Numbered from the stretch's first letter, positions 35,129 through 44,764 are shown. The stretch is DNA of 64,000 nucleotides from Fibrobacter sp. UWR4 (GCF_003149045.1 NZ_QGDU01000001.1:1-64000); one strand, 5' to 3'. Numbers and translations: made by a program. Notes: generated by a model from the letters alone, not told the origin.

Positions 35129-36790
35129 ATGGACATTCCTGAATCTTCCAATTTTATTCAAGACATTATCGTCAACGACTTGCAGACTGGCAAGCGCAAC
35201 AAGGTTCTTACCCGTTTCCCGCCGGAACCTAACGGCTACATTCACATCGGCCATGCCAAGTCCATTTGCCTGAACTTCGGTACCGCCCAGAAGTTTGGTG
35301 GTTTTACCAACCTCCGCTTCGATGACACCAACCCCACCAAGGAAGACGTGGAGTATGTGGATTCCATCCGCGAAGACGTGAAGTGGCTGGGCTTCCAGTG
35401 GAAGGAAGAATTCTTTGCTTCCGACTATTACGATCAGATTTATGCCTTCGCCGAAAAGATGATCGAAATGGGCAAGGCCTACGTTGAAGACCTGACCCGC
35501 GACGAAATGCAGGAATACCGCGGCAACGACGCCGGTAAGCCTTCCAAGCCGTCTCCGTACCGCGACCGTAGCGTTGAAGAAAACATGAAGCTGTTCCGCG
35601 AAATGCGTGACGGCAAGTACGCCGATGGCGAAAAGTGCCTCCGTGCAAAGGTGGACCTCTCTAGCCCCAACATGAACATGCGCGACCCGGTGATCTACCG
35701 TACCAAGCACTGCTCTCATCACCGCACTGGCGACAAGTGGTGCATCTATCCTATGTACGACTTCGCTCACCCCATCAGCGACTGGATCGAAGGCATTACC
35801 CACTCCATCTGTACTCTTGAATTTGAAGCCCATCGTCCGCTGTACGATTGGTTCCTCATTGAACTTGGCTTGGAGAACCGCCCCCAGCAGATTGAATTCT
35901 CTCGCCTGAACCTGACCTACACCATGATGAGTAAGCGTAAGCTTCTCGAACTGGTGGAAACCAAGGCTGTTCTTGGCTGGAACGACCCCCGTATGCCCAC
36001 GGTATGCGGCTTCCGTCGTCGTGGCTTTACTCCCAGCTCCATTCGCGAATTCTGCAGCCGTATCGGCGTGTCCAAGGCGGAATCCATGGTGGACGTAAAC
36101 CTGCTCTACTTCTGCATCCGTGAAGAATTGAACCAGAGCGCCAAGCGCGTCATGGCTGTGATCGACCCGGTGAAGGTTGTCATCGACAACTGGGAAGACG
36201 GCAAGGTGGAAATGGTTGAAGTGGAAAACAACCCCAACGATCCGAACGCCGGAACCCGCATGGTGCCGTTCGGCAAGGAACTCTACATCGAAGCAGACGA
36301 CTTCATGGAAGAACCTCCCAAGAAGTACTTCCGCTTGAAGCCGGAAGGGGAAGTTCGCCTGAAGGGCGCCTACTTCGTCACCTGCAAGAGTGTCGAAAAG
36401 GACGCAAACGGCAAGGTCACCGTCATCCACTGCGAATACGATCCCGCTTCCAAGGGTGGCGAATCTCCGGACGGTCGCAAGGTCAAGGGCACCATCCACT
36501 GGGTAAGTGCCGCTCACGCTGTGGACGCTGAAGTCCGCCTCATCGACAACCTCTTCACTCTGGAAGATCCGTCCAATGTTCCCGAAGGCGAAGATTGGCA
36601 CAGCTACCTGAATCCGGAATCCATGGTTATCAAGCAGGCTAAGGTGGAACCCGCCCTCGCTGATGCCAAGATGGAAGACCGCTTCCAGTTCCTGCGTCTC
36701 GGTTACTTCTGCCTGGATTCCGACGATTCCAAGCCGGGCCACCTGGTGTTCAACCGCACTGTGGGCCTGAAGGACTCCTTCAATAAGTAA
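35129..36790 (+). CDS. glnS: Glutaminyl-tRNA synthetase
   Basis: This 553-residue class I synthetase charges tRNA-Gln with glutamine. Both signatures are present: [12 protein letters not shown] (HIGH at 39-42) and a KMSKS-type MSKRKL near residue 270. The C-terminal anticodon-binding beta-barrels fill the last ~200 residues. It implies direct Gln-tRNA formation. Codon use is biased toward C/G third positions, which also opens a false 542-codon frame on the other strand. A strong terminator follows. Confidence 0.97.
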   Translation: MDIPESSNFIQDIIVNDLQTGKRNKVLTRFPPEPNGYIHIGHAKSICLNFGTAQKFGGFTNLRFDDTNPTKEDVEYVDSIREDVKWLGFQWKEEFFASDYYDQIYAFAEKMIEMGKAYVEDLTRDEMQEYRGNDAGKPSKPSPYRDRSVEENMKLFREMRDGKYADGEKCLRAKVDLSSPNMNMRDPVIYRTKHCSHHRTGDKWCIYPMYDFAHPISDWIEGITHSICTLEFEAHRPLYDWFLIELGLENRPQQIEFSRLNLTYTMMSKRKLLELVETKAVLGWNDPRMPTVCGFRRRGFTPSSIREFCSRIGVSKAESMVDVNLLYFCIREELNQSAKRVMAVIDPVKVVIDNWEDGKVEMVEVENNPNDPNAGTRMVPFGKELYIEADDFMEEPPKKYFRLKPEGEVRLKGAYFVTCKSVEKDANGKVTVIHCEYDPASKGGESPDGRKVKGTIHWVSAAHAVDAEVRLIDNLFTLEDPSNVPEGEDWHSYLNPESMVIKQAKVEPALADAKMEDRFQFLRLGYFCLDSDDSKPGHLVFNRTVGLKDSFNK

Positions 36791-36816
36791 GAATTACTGG
36801 TCGTGAAACCAAATGT

Positions 36817-36850
36817 AAAAGTCCCTTGGATTGCTCCAAGGGACTTTTTG
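36817..36850 (+). terminator. Terminator behind glnS
   Basis: AAAAGTCCCTTGGA and TCCAAGGGACTTTTT make a 14-bp perfect stem with a 4-nt loop and T tract. It also has an A tract for the converging cotH-like gene. Confidence 0.95.
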
Positions 36851-36872
36851 GGTTTTAGGAGATGATGTGCTT

Positions 36873-38708
36873 TTATCGGCTAAGCATCTTGCCGTTAAGG
36901 GTTGCGATCCAGTGCGAATTCCTTGCTTTTGCAGGAATTTTCATGGATGTTTGTCCCTCTTTAATCTTTGTCTTGAATAAGACGGAACCCTTTAAGTCAA
37001 TGATGGCGAAGGTTCCTCCAATGTCTGTTTGGATCTCAAGACGAGACCCATTTACAGTAAAGTAATTGGTGGGGGAGAGCCTGGTATAGTCAATTCTTTG
37101 AGCTACGGGAGGAGTCTCTACGGAGTCCTTCTTATCTTCAATAACAGGAATGTGGATTACGGGTTCAGTAACAATAGGATCGGCGGGTTCCTTGAATCCA
37201 AGCTGCTCATCCATCCAGACCATGCGTTCTTTCATCTTTTTACGGAGATGTTCTACTTCGCCGTCCCAGGTGTCTGCATTATAGCCGCCCATGGCCATTC
37301 CGAAACCGCCACCAGACTGGTTGCAGTATTTCATGGGCTGCGGGTCTGCGTCGTTCTGACCACTCGCTTTACCTAGATTAGGCCAACGTTCAAAATTTCT
37401 ATTCGCAGCATTCTTCAGATAAATTTTCATGGAATCCAGATAGGCATCCACTGTTTTGGTATGCCAGACTCCACTACGTAATTCTGCCCAACGTTTCTTT
37501 AGTTCGCTTTGATAGTTGCTGTCCTTCCACATGCTGGTGAGCCAACGGGGAGCCTTTAAGGAACTTCCCCCAAAGCCGCCCCACATACCGCCACCGCCGT
37601 TCCCGTCGGCGATTAGCTTGCTGCTATTTTCGATTTGCCATCCTGTGGTTCCGGAACTTCCAAAACCACCAGCTCCGCCCATACCACCAAATCCGCCGAA
37701 GCCTCCGCCCCAACCGCCATTGTTGTTGTTTTGACCTTCTGGAGAGGATCCATTGCTCATGGCTAAGTTAAAATCCCATGGAGGGCCTAACGTAACTTTT
37801 CCGCCCTTGCTGTCCTTGGGTTTATGCAAGAAGAAACTGCACCAGTAGGAATCTGCATTGTTGGTCACTTCCTGATGGAGAACATAGTCTACGGCAGAAC
37901 TCACGTCTACGTAGTTTTCGTAGCCGTTTCCATTCTTGCCGTTCTTGAACAATCCTTCAAGATCGTTCAGGTAATTTTTCAGGTAGTCTTCCTGCTCCTT
38001 CTTGATATTTTCTTTTTTGGGATAATGGAGAATGACATTTAGGCCATCGGATGTGCCAAAGCCTTCGTTGTTAACGCTGCCGGAACCAGCCCCGCCTGTG
38101 TTTGTGCCGGTCTTGTCAAAGGCCCAGATGTAACCGCCGGTTACGTCGTCTCCGCTGATGTCTTCTTCTTTCAGCTTGGATACGTTTACGCGATATTTGC
38201 CGCGCTTGATTTTCTCGATAAGCACGTACACACCGCGGTAAACCCCATTGATGTACAAGTCGAAGTGCATAGTGCGGGGACTGTAGCGGCCAGCCTGCCT
38301 AAAGAGCCAGTGGGCTAGGGAATTTCGCATCATGGACTTGTCTACGTATGGTCCGTGAAAGACCCAGTCATCTGCAGGGGGGAGCCCTAACATGCTTACA
38401 TCGATTCCTTCTCCCAATGAGTCCCGGACTTCCACGCTATAGCCTGGTTTGGGGAAAAGTGCTGAGGATTGCCCTCTAACCTTGATGCCAATATCATAGG
38501 AAGTCCCTTTGGCGCTGTCGGCTACGGAATTTGTAGCGGCGTCTAGCACTCTCATTGTAGCAGGGATTTTTTCAGTAACTTTGTTGTCTAGGCACTTGGC
38601 TTTGGTATCGACAAAGATAATCGGCAGATCGTATGTCTGCGCTAAAGCATTTGCTGCGGAAAAAGCAACAACGCCACCCATAAATAGAATCTTGGAATAC
38701 GAACCCAT
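36873..38708 (-). CDS. Secreted CotH-like kinase-fold protein with Gly-rich insert and C-terminal sorting-like domain
   Basis: This 611-residue protein has a signal peptide ending ANALAQ. The CotH core reads IKVRGQSSALFPKPGYSVEV near 75, GVYRGVYVLIEKIKRG near 165 and LGPPWDFNLAM near 310. A Gly/Trp/Asn-rich insert (about 320-390) interrupts the C-lobe. The last ~75 residues (FTVNGSRLEIQ to ATLNGKMLSR) resemble the beta-sandwich signal of type IX secretion cargo. CotH proteins include protein kinases and surface proteins of cellulose degraders. Confidence 0.82.
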   Translation of the reverse strand: MGSYSKILFMGGVVAFSAANALAQTYDLPIIFVDTKAKCLDNKVTEKIPATMRVLDAATNSVADSAKGTSYDIGIKVRGQSSALFPKPGYSVEVRDSLGEGIDVSMLGLPPADDWVFHGPYVDKSMMRNSLAHWLFRQAGRYSPRTMHFDLYINGVYRGVYVLIEKIKRGKYRVNVSKLKEEDISGDDVTGGYIWAFDKTGTNTGGAGSGSVNNEGFGTSDGLNVILHYPKKENIKKEQEDYLKNYLNDLEGLFKNGKNGNGYENYVDVSSAVDYVLHQEVTNNADSYWCSFFLHKPKDSKGGKVTLGPPWDFNLAMSNGSSPEGQNNNNGGWGGGFGGFGGMGGAGGFGSSGTTGWQIENSSKLIADGNGGGGMWGGFGGSSLKAPRWLTSMWKDSNYQSELKKRWAELRSGVWHTKTVDAYLDSMKIYLKNAANRNFERWPNLGKASGQNDADPQPMKYCNQSGGGFGMAMGGYNADTWDGEVEHLRKKMKERMVWMDEQLGFKEPADPIVTEPVIHIPVIEDKKDSVETPPVAQRIDYTRLSPTNYFTVNGSRLEIQTDIGGTFAIIDLKGSVLFKTKIKEGQTSMKIPAKARNSHWIATLNGKMLSR

Positions 38709-38881
38709 GATTCCTCCATCTAAAACACTCCATATTGTAATTTAAACAGGTTTTGGGAGAAAATTGTGTTAAATCGTGTTTACGTGTTGTTGCTGTTTAC
38801 AACAAAAAAGCCGTTTTTTGCAACAGAATGGAATGGTCGCGAATCAAAGAATTGAGTACATTAACTAAAATAGGAGGCCGC

Positions 38882-39964
38882 ATGATGAAAGATTTGTTTA
38901 AAAGTGCTTGGTCAAGGTTTTTGGGAATTCTGCTGGTTTGCATGGCGGCTTTGCCGTCTTCTGCAAATGCCGCACACAATTTTACTCCTAGCGAATTGGA
39001 TACGCTGGTTGCAACCATTGCGCTGTATCCAGATCCGCTATTGGTACATGTGCTGACAGCTTCTACGTATGGGGAACAGATACCTGCTGCAAATCAATGG
39101 GCTCAGGCTCATAAGGATTTAAAGGGCGAAGAACTTGCTACTGCAATGGAAAATGCGAATCTATCTTACGATCCCAGCGTGCAGGCTTTGATTCCGTTCC
39201 CCACCGTTCTTGGAACTATGGCGAAATATCGTACCTGGTCTGATCAGCTTGGAGATGCGGTTTCCGTCCAGAAGGAAGATGTGATGGATGCTGTTCAGCG
39301 TTTGCGTTCTCGTGCTTACGATCATGGCCAATTGAAATCGGATGATCAGGTTCGCGTGGAAAAGAATGAAACCATCGTTATTGAACCTACCCGTACGGAA
39401 TATGTCTATGTTCCCGTTTATAATCCTAACGTGGTGTTCTATGTTCATGCAGGGGGGGATCCTGCCGTTCGGTACCACCATCATGCCTGGCTTGGATCCT
39501 GGTTTGGCGAATGGGGCTGGGGCTCTTGCTGGTTTGAATGGGATTCTCATTTTATCTACGTGAGAGACTATCGTTGGTATCATCACAGACCTATTCCTCA
39601 TCATCCTCGTCGATATAGTCCTCCTCCTCGACATCGTCGTCTGGAACCTGTTCGTTCCTCTACAAGGCCCCGTGAAAACCGCTTTGATGATAGACGGCCG
39701 GAAAATCATCGCTTGGATGATCGTAGAACCGAAGATCGCTGGACGGATCGTCGTGTAGATGAACACCGATTTGAAGATCGTCGGAGTGACAATCGTAACG
39801 AAAAACAAGGCCGCACCTTTAGCAGAAACGGCTCCTGGGAAGATCATCGTCAGGATGACAACCCGCCCCCTTCTTCCAACAAGAATACTTCTTCATCTTC
39901 TCCTCTTGTCAAGAAGCATTCTGCAAGTGGCGGCAACGGTGGTTTTACCCGCATTAAACGCTAA
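38882..39964 (+). CDS. DUF3300 protein with a charged His/Arg/Asp-rich tail
   Basis: This 360-residue protein has a signal peptide ending SANA. A DUF3300 domain follows (SELDTLVATIALYPDPLLVHVL, then PAANQWAQ and PTRTEYVYVPVYNP). The last ~150 residues are a low-complexity tail of His, Arg, Asp and Pro with repeats such as ENHRLDDRRTEDRW. ATG 38882 follows AGGAGG by about 7 nt; a second ATG is adjacent. The function of DUF3300 is unknown. The tail could bind metal or a polyanion. Confidence 0.82.
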   Translation: MMKDLFKSAWSRFLGILLVCMAALPSSANAAHNFTPSELDTLVATIALYPDPLLVHVLTASTYGEQIPAANQWAQAHKDLKGEELATAMENANLSYDPSVQALIPFPTVLGTMAKYRTWSDQLGDAVSVQKEDVMDAVQRLRSRAYDHGQLKSDDQVRVEKNETIVIEPTRTEYVYVPVYNPNVVFYVHAGGDPAVRYHHHAWLGSWFGEWGWGSCWFEWDSHFIYVRDYRWYHHRPIPHHPRRYSPPPRHRRLEPVRSSTRPRENRFDDRRPENHRLDDRRTEDRWTDRRVDEHRFEDRRSDNRNEKQGRTFSRNGSWEDHRQDDNPPPSSNKNTSSSSPLVKKHSASGGNGGFTRIKR

Positions 39965-39990
39965 ACATTAACAACGTAAATGGAAAAGAA

Positions 39991-40236
39991 ATGCTCTGTA
40001 CGGAAATTTTAGGCACTACCCATCACGGTACTTATAAGAAAGTGATTGATGTCCTCTTTGAAAACAAGGAATTGGGTGATAAAAATTTCATGAGGATCGC
40101 TCGTGATGGCGTAGAACTGGATATCCGTCTGGACTGCGAATTGCAGGACGGAGACATTCTTGCCGAGAATGAATTTTATGTCTACGCTGTAAAGGCTGTG
40201 GAAAAATTTCCGGAAAAGAAGAAGAGTTCCTTCTAG
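39991..40236 (+). CDS. Small protein resembling the N-terminal domain of UreE
   Basis: This 81-residue protein reads like the UreE N-terminal fold: a strand, then RIARDGVELDIRLDCELQDGD, ILAENEFYVYAVKAVEKF. It has no metal-binding C-terminal domain or His tail, and no urease gene is nearby. It follows the DUF3300 gene by 26 nt and may share its transcript. It is probably cytoplasmic; a peptide-binding or chaperone-like role is only inferred from the fold. Confidence 0.6.
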   Translation: MLCTEILGTTHHGTYKKVIDVLFENKELGDKNFMRIARDGVELDIRLDCELQDGDILAENEFYVYAVKAVEKFPEKKKSSF

Positions 40237-40239
40237 ACT

Positions 40240-40926
40240 CTAGACGTCTAACTTATCCACTTCGTTAATGATACGGGTGACTGCATTGATGTAGTCATCC
40301 ACTTTTTGTACGAACTGATCTGCATTCTTGCTACGTTCAGGAATGCTGATGCCGGGAAAACTTCTGAAAATGGCGTCGTGACTTGCCGGATAATTTCTGA
40401 ATTTCAGGTAGAATACACCATACATAATGGGAAGGATGGTGTTCGTTGCCTGCATGAAGAAACCGTCTGAATTTCGGTTTTCCTTCAGGTGGATGTAGGC
40501 CTGACGCAGGTGAATCATGAGACCGCGAAGTTCGCGCTCGCATTCCAGACGGAGGCAGGAAAGATTTGGGGTGTAATCCTTTAGGGGATCGCTACCGGCA
40601 ATGGCCTGGTTTCTGTTTGCCAGATGGAGAAATTCCAGCGGGAATACATCTTCGGAGGCACTGATTTCGTCCTGAGTGAAGAAGTAAAGGAATTCAATGT
40701 TTTCCTTTTGTGCCTTGGGCAGCAGCTCCTGCAGCTTTTTTAGACTATTGACAGAGTTGTCCTTTAGAATAAAACTGATGGTCCAGGGACTGCTAATCGC
40801 ATCGTGGCCTTCCATAAGGCAGTCCCCATGGACAAATGCAGACACCAGGTTATCGCCCAGGGATTTTTGCAAAATACCGGGCCAATCAGAGTTTTGGATT
40901 TCTTGAACACTAAGTAGTTTTCTCAT
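40240..40926 (-). CDS. Nucleotidyltransferase-fold protein of unknown function
   Basis: The first ~100 of 228 residues resemble a MNT-type nucleotidyltransferase fold (VSAFVHGDCLMEG at the usual GS loop, then the FPLEFLHL motif). The rest is a helical HEPN-like bundle (RLECERELRGLMIHLRQAYI). The GS is GD and the catalytic acidic pair is not evident, so activity is doubtful. It is the last gene of a four-gene operon, 24 nt behind the TPM gene. Confidence 0.55.
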   Translation of the reverse strand: MRKLLSVQEIQNSDWPGILQKSLGDNLVSAFVHGDCLMEGHDAISSPWTISFILKDNSVNSLKKLQELLPKAQKENIEFLYFFTQDEISASEDVFPLEFLHLANRNQAIAGSDPLKDYTPNLSCLRLECERELRGLMIHLRQAYIHLKENRNSDGFFMQATNTILPIMYGVFYLKFRNYPASHDAIFRSFPGISIPERSKNADQFVQKVDDYINAVTRIINEVDKLDV

Positions 40927-40950
40927 AACTGTATCCGTTGCAAAAAAGCT

Positions 40951-41772
40951 TTACCATTTTTTATTGCCGAAACCGCCACCAAAGCTGCTGCCGCTTCCAA
41001 AATTACTGCCGCCGAAGCCGCCACCAAAGCTGCCGCCTAATCCGGAACTGCGTACGCCGCCGAAGTTTCCTCCAAAGCCTCCCAGATTTGTGAGAGGAGC
41101 TTCTTCTTTGTCTGCCTTGGGCTTACGGCGGATAAGACCGTTGACGAGAGTGCCTAACCATCCTTTCTTTCTTCCGCTAGCTTTAAGCCCGATAATCATG
41201 AAGAGTACAAAAAGGAAGAAGAGGATCATGCTTGCGGCGTTGCCTTCGTCTTTCTTGAATTTACTTTCATCTATTCCTAAGCTGATGTTTTTTTCTTTTG
41301 CGACCGTCTTAGAAATTTGATAGGCGAATTCCAGAATTCCTTCGTTGTAGTTTTGCGTTCTGAAGGACTTGACAATCGTCTTATGCTGGATTTTTTCAAC
41401 CTTAATGACCGGCAGATAATCTTCTGCCTTGTAGCCGATTTCAATAGATTTCTTTTTCTGCTTGAAAGCGACGAAAATAAGGACACCTTCATCGGACTTG
41501 CCGCCGATATTCCATTTTTCTGCAAGTTTGGCTGCGTATTCTCGATAGGGAACATCTCCAATATCATTGACGATGACGCAGGCTAAGGCAACCCCGGCCT
41601 TGCTATAGAGCGTATCGGATAATTCATCAAAACGCTGGATTTCCTGGGCGGTCAGGAATTTATTTTCGTCATAGACGTAGCTGTGGGATGGCTTTGAAGG
41701 GATATCCTCTAAGGAAAGGTTCCCATGGGCGAACATCACGAGTGCGAACAAGGCTATAAGAAGTTTCTTCAT
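40951..41772 (-). CDS. TPM-domain membrane protein with Gly/Ser-rich end
   Basis: This 273-residue protein has a signal peptide and a TPM domain (about 25-165: YVYDENKFLTAQEIQRFDEL, WNIGGKSDEGVLIFVAF, IEIGYKAEDYLP). One membrane helix (MILFFLFVLFMIIG) and a cytoplasmic Gly/Ser/Phe-rich tail follow. TPM proteins are periplasmic and often linked to envelope quality control. It lies in an operon with an LPP20-like protein, a lipoprotein and a nucleotidyltransferase-fold protein. Confidence 0.85.
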   Translation of the reverse strand: MKKLLIALFALVMFAHGNLSLEDIPSKPSHSYVYDENKFLTAQEIQRFDELSDTLYSKAGVALACVIVNDIGDVPYREYAAKLAEKWNIGGKSDEGVLIFVAFKQKKKSIEIGYKAEDYLPVIKVEKIQHKTIVKSFRTQNYNEGILEFAYQISKTVAKEKNISLGIDESKFKKDEGNAASMILFFLFVLFMIIGLKASGRKKGWLGTLVNGLIRRKPKADKEEAPLTNLGGFGGNFGGVRSSGLGGSFGGGFGGSNFGSGSSFGGGFGNKKW

Positions 41773-41781
41773 TAACGATCC

Positions 41782-42987
41782 TTATTTGCAGGAAGATCCA
41801 ATTTGTTTTTTGATGTCTGCAAAGTCAATCTTGTTAATTGCCTTTACCAATGCGTCCGTTTCATTTTTGCCTGCTCCCTTGGTAGAGTGGCTAAACAAGA
41901 TGTTGTTTCCTTTAAGGATGATGTCTATGTTGTATGAAGTCAATGCTCCCAAGGTGTTTTTTACTTGGGTGGATGTTTCCACGAAAATCATTGGGGCCTT
42001 TTCATCGGTACTGTTGAAAATGGATGCTTTGGAAAGACCATTTTCAATTGCGTTACAAATGTTGGCTATGCCATTGCACTTTAATTGAACATTGCATTTG
42101 ACTTGGGAAACGGTATAGCTTACTTCTATGCTATTTTGAATTCCTGCATCTCGTAGAATTGCTTGGGGCAGATTTGCTTCCACGTAAACGACGTAGGGGC
42201 CGTTACTGAAATTTACGTTACGAAGATTGAATGTCGTAGATCCCTTGTCCTGAGTTCTTCTTTCGGAGAGCGTCTGACGTCCCTGTTTTGCTACAAGAGG
42301 GAAATTGGGGAGGGGACCGAATTCATCGTATACGGTCACTTCCCAGGCGGGCATTTCCGGCTTGCTTAATACAAACTGTTCGGTAGGTCCTTCCATCTTG
42401 ATTTTGGTAAGACGGTCTACAATCAAGGTTTCGATACCCGCCAAATTTTGACGCAGTCGGTGACTCTCGTTAACGGGATAAACCTGTCCTAGCTGATCCA
42501 GAATTTTCTGATATTGAAGAATCATGGGCTGACCCTTCTCTATGGCTTTAATTGCGTTAGAATAGTTTCTGGCGTTCAGTGCGTTTTTAGCCTCTTCTTC
42601 TAGGGCGGTAATGTCTTGTTGGATTGTCTTTAACTTTAGCTGCAAATCTGCTGTAAAAATGTCCAGATCAAGTTTTGCGGTTGCCTTAAAACCGTCTGTG
42701 GTCTTGACCGCGGTGACTTCAACACCCTTGATTTTTATGTCGCTATGGACCTTGTTCTGGGCTTTGTAAGTCTGTTTGAAGCTACTCTTGCCGTTTACCT
42801 CGGTCTCGCTTTTGTTCATGACCTGGTTCGCTTCGATCTGGGCGGATATTTGCTTCGCGACGCCTGCAACGGCGGCGTTGTTCGCTTCTTCCTGAGAAAC
42901 GTTAGAGGTTGCGGTATACGTAACGATGCGTCCTGCAAATGCAGGAACGGTCATCAATGCGCATATAGCCAACAATCTAAGGTTCAT
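41782..42987 (-). CDS. Exported LPP20-like protein
   Basis: This 401-residue protein has a signal peptide ending VPAFAG. An N-terminal domain of the LPP20 kind follows (VSQEEANNAAVAGVAKQISA, then a beta meander to about 115). A coiled-coil-like helical stretch (about 118-160), an Ig-like domain (EMPAWEVTVYDEFGPLPNF) and a C-terminal alpha/beta domain with four Cys make up the rest. It begins 2 nt behind the lipoprotein gene. Function unknown. Confidence 0.65.
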   Translation of the reverse strand: MNLRLLAICALMTVPAFAGRIVTYTATSNVSQEEANNAAVAGVAKQISAQIEANQVMNKSETEVNGKSSFKQTYKAQNKVHSDIKIKGVEVTAVKTTDGFKATAKLDLDIFTADLQLKLKTIQQDITALEEEAKNALNARNYSNAIKAIEKGQPMILQYQKILDQLGQVYPVNESHRLRQNLAGIETLIVDRLTKIKMEGPTEQFVLSKPEMPAWEVTVYDEFGPLPNFPLVAKQGRQTLSERRTQDKGSTTFNLRNVNFSNGPYVVYVEANLPQAILRDAGIQNSIEVSYTVSQVKCNVQLKCNGIANICNAIENGLSKASIFNSTDEKAPMIFVETSTQVKNTLGALTSYNIDIILKGNNILFSHSTKGAGKNETDALVKAINKIDFADIKKQIGSSCK

Positions 42988-42989
42988 AT

Positions 42990-43970
42990 CTATTTAACGT
43001 CCATAATGATCAGTTTCTTGGTGATGCTGATCTTTTTAGTTTCCGCTAGACTCTTCAGTAATTTACGAATTTCGCTGTAGACAGATTGTGCGTCATCCAC
43101 CTTTTCTGGATCAGCATAGGCAACGAGATCGATGGTCTGGGCGGTCATTGTGTTCACCTTGACCTTGTTGAAGGATGCCTTCAGGTTATTTACTACGTTT
43201 TCCTGCAAGTCTTCCAGCTGGGAGTCGCTGTAGTCGCCCTTGATATTCATGATGATCTTATATTGGACGCCTTTTTTCATGTCGTCCAGCCAGTAGGAAA
43301 CGAGCTTGGTTTCCAGCCCGCTCATGGCCTTGCTTGCTGCGGTCTTCAAATTGGCTTTCATGTCGAGGGGTGAGGTGCGTCCATGGCTATTTACGGAGCT
43401 GCTGTGAGAACCCAGCTGCCTTGCGGTAGAAGATTCATAGGCGCTCAATTCCACAAAGACCTGCCCGTCGCTATTCAGGAATCCCGAAAACTTGATGTAG
43501 ATATCGGCGTCAAGGGATAGGCTTGCCAGGTAGCTCTGATCGTCCTCTGTGCCAATAATGTCGTTCTGCATCTGAATGAGGTTGTTTAGTTCGGCACTGC
43601 CTTCCAGGGACTTGACTTCATAACCTTTCTTGGTGAGGTAGTCCATGACTCCTTCCATGGTTGCTCTAGCCTCTGGATTGGATGCAACCACTTCCTGTAC
43701 GGAAAAACTCTTGCCGCTAGGAGCCGGCATCACCATGATTACTGGCTTCACCATATTTTCAGAGGAAGTCAGGTTCTTGGCGTCCGTTCCTTTGAAAACG
43801 GATTTGTTCTTGGTCACATTTTTTTGTGCCCCATATTCCAATTCGTTATATGCGGCATTCGCCTTTTGGCGGGTTTCCTTATTGGATTCCTTTTGCGTGT
43901 TTGCGGTGCCAGAGCAGGCCACACCCACTACCATCAAGGTACTGCAGAGAAGGAGTTTTAATCTTTTCAT
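42990..43970 (-). CDS. Lipoprotein, DUF6175-like
   Basis: This 326-residue protein has a lipobox VGVAC (Cys near 19). The mature part has a VKPVIMVMPAPSGK strand, an alpha/beta domain (EVVASNPEARATMEGVMDYL) and a second alpha/beta domain from about 225. The order resembles the DUF6175 lipoproteins of Bacteroidota, a tentative match. It is the first gene of the envelope operon and is divergent from the 44120 gene with 149 bp between. Confidence 0.65.
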   Translation of the reverse strand: MKRLKLLLCSTLMVVGVACSGTANTQKESNKETRQKANAAYNELEYGAQKNVTKNKSVFKGTDAKNLTSSENMVKPVIMVMPAPSGKSFSVQEVVASNPEARATMEGVMDYLTKKGYEVKSLEGSAELNNLIQMQNDIIGTEDDQSYLASLSLDADIYIKFSGFLNSDGQVFVELSAYESSTARQLGSHSSSVNSHGRTSPLDMKANLKTAASKAMSGLETKLVSYWLDDMKKGVQYKIIMNIKGDYSDSQLEDLQENVVNNLKASFNKVKVNTMTAQTIDLVAYADPEKVDDAQSVYSEIRKLLKSLAETKKISITKKLIIMDVK

Positions 43971-44119
43971 ACAAATAAAAAATATGTAAACACTATAGGG
44001 CAGTCAAGTAGAAGTGAAAAAATAAAAGGCGAAATGAGTTTTTTTTCGGATCAGTGATACTTTGTGAAAAAAGGCTGTATATTTAAAAAAGAATTTACAA
44101 TTGGGTGCGAGGTACAATT
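43971..44119. promoter_or_regulatory. Divergent promoter region
   Basis: This AT-rich 149-bp gap lies between the envelope operon and the 44120 gene. TGTATATTTA at about 44083-44092 is a likely -10 region for the plus-strand gene. No repeat or operator was found. Confidence 0.4.
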
Positions 44120-44764
44120 ATGTACGAAAAGTGGATTTGGTTACCTGATTGGGCGTCCGACTTGAGTCTTTGGGAAGACGACCTAATGGAAGTGAGCTCT
44201 GGTGCGGAGCACACTTTTGTTGGCTATGAAGACATGATTGCGCACTTGTCTAGTCTTTATGAATTGGATGGGATGAAGGACGCTACTCATGTGGTAGGCT
44301 GGGGATTTGGTGCCATGGCCCTTCTGAAAAATTCGGAGAAGCGTCCTAAGGATCAGAACTGGCTTTTGCTTTCACCTTTCGCTAATTTCTGCTCTGAAGA
44401 AAATAACTGGAATCAGCAGAATTTAATGTTTATTGCTACCCAGACAAAATCTTCCGTAGATCCATTCCTGAATGCTTTTATGGAACTATTTGAAGACGAG
44501 TTTGGAGACTGGGTCGAGGAATGGCGTGGGGCCGCAAAGAAAATGTCTCCCGTTGCATTAGGAGAGGGTCTTGCATTCCTTGCGCAAAATCAGATAGATT
44601 CTGAAATTCCTTTTGATGGGTCTGGGGAAACAAAGGTCCTTTACGGAAGAATGGATCAGGCGATAAAACCGTCCATGACCAGTTGCTTAAAGGACTATCT
44701 GCCTTATGCTCAATTTAAGGAAAGACCAAAGGCCGGGCATTGGCCGCCTATGCTTCTGTTCTAG
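44120..44764 (+). CDS. Alpha/beta-hydrolase-fold protein (BioH/BioG-like) without nucleophile Ser
   Basis: This 214-residue protein begins WIWLPDWASDLSLWED, typical of BioH-type esterases. The nucleophile elbow is VVGWGFGAMALL, where the usual Ser of G-x-S-x-G is Gly. A late GHWPP could supply the His. It may be inactive or work by another mechanism. ATG 44120 has a GAGG stretch 6-8 nt upstream. Its last 17 nt overlap the end of lnt on the other strand. Confidence 0.6.
   Translation: MYEKWIWLPDWASDLSLWEDDLMEVSSGAEHTFVGYEDMIAHLSSLYELDGMKDATHVVGWGFGAMALLKNSEKRPKDQNWLLLSPFANFCSEENNWNQQNLMFIATQTKSSVDPFLNAFMELFEDEFGDWVEEWRGAAKKMSPVALGEGLAFLAQNQIDSEIPFDGSGETKVLYGRMDQAIKPSMTSCLKDYLPYAQFKERPKAGHWPPMLLF

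Noticed and set aside
35114-36742. 542-codon open frame antisense to glnS
   Set aside because: GlnS motifs are unmistakable on the plus strand. The antisense frame follows from its C/G-ending codons and contains only Val/His/Phe-rich noise.
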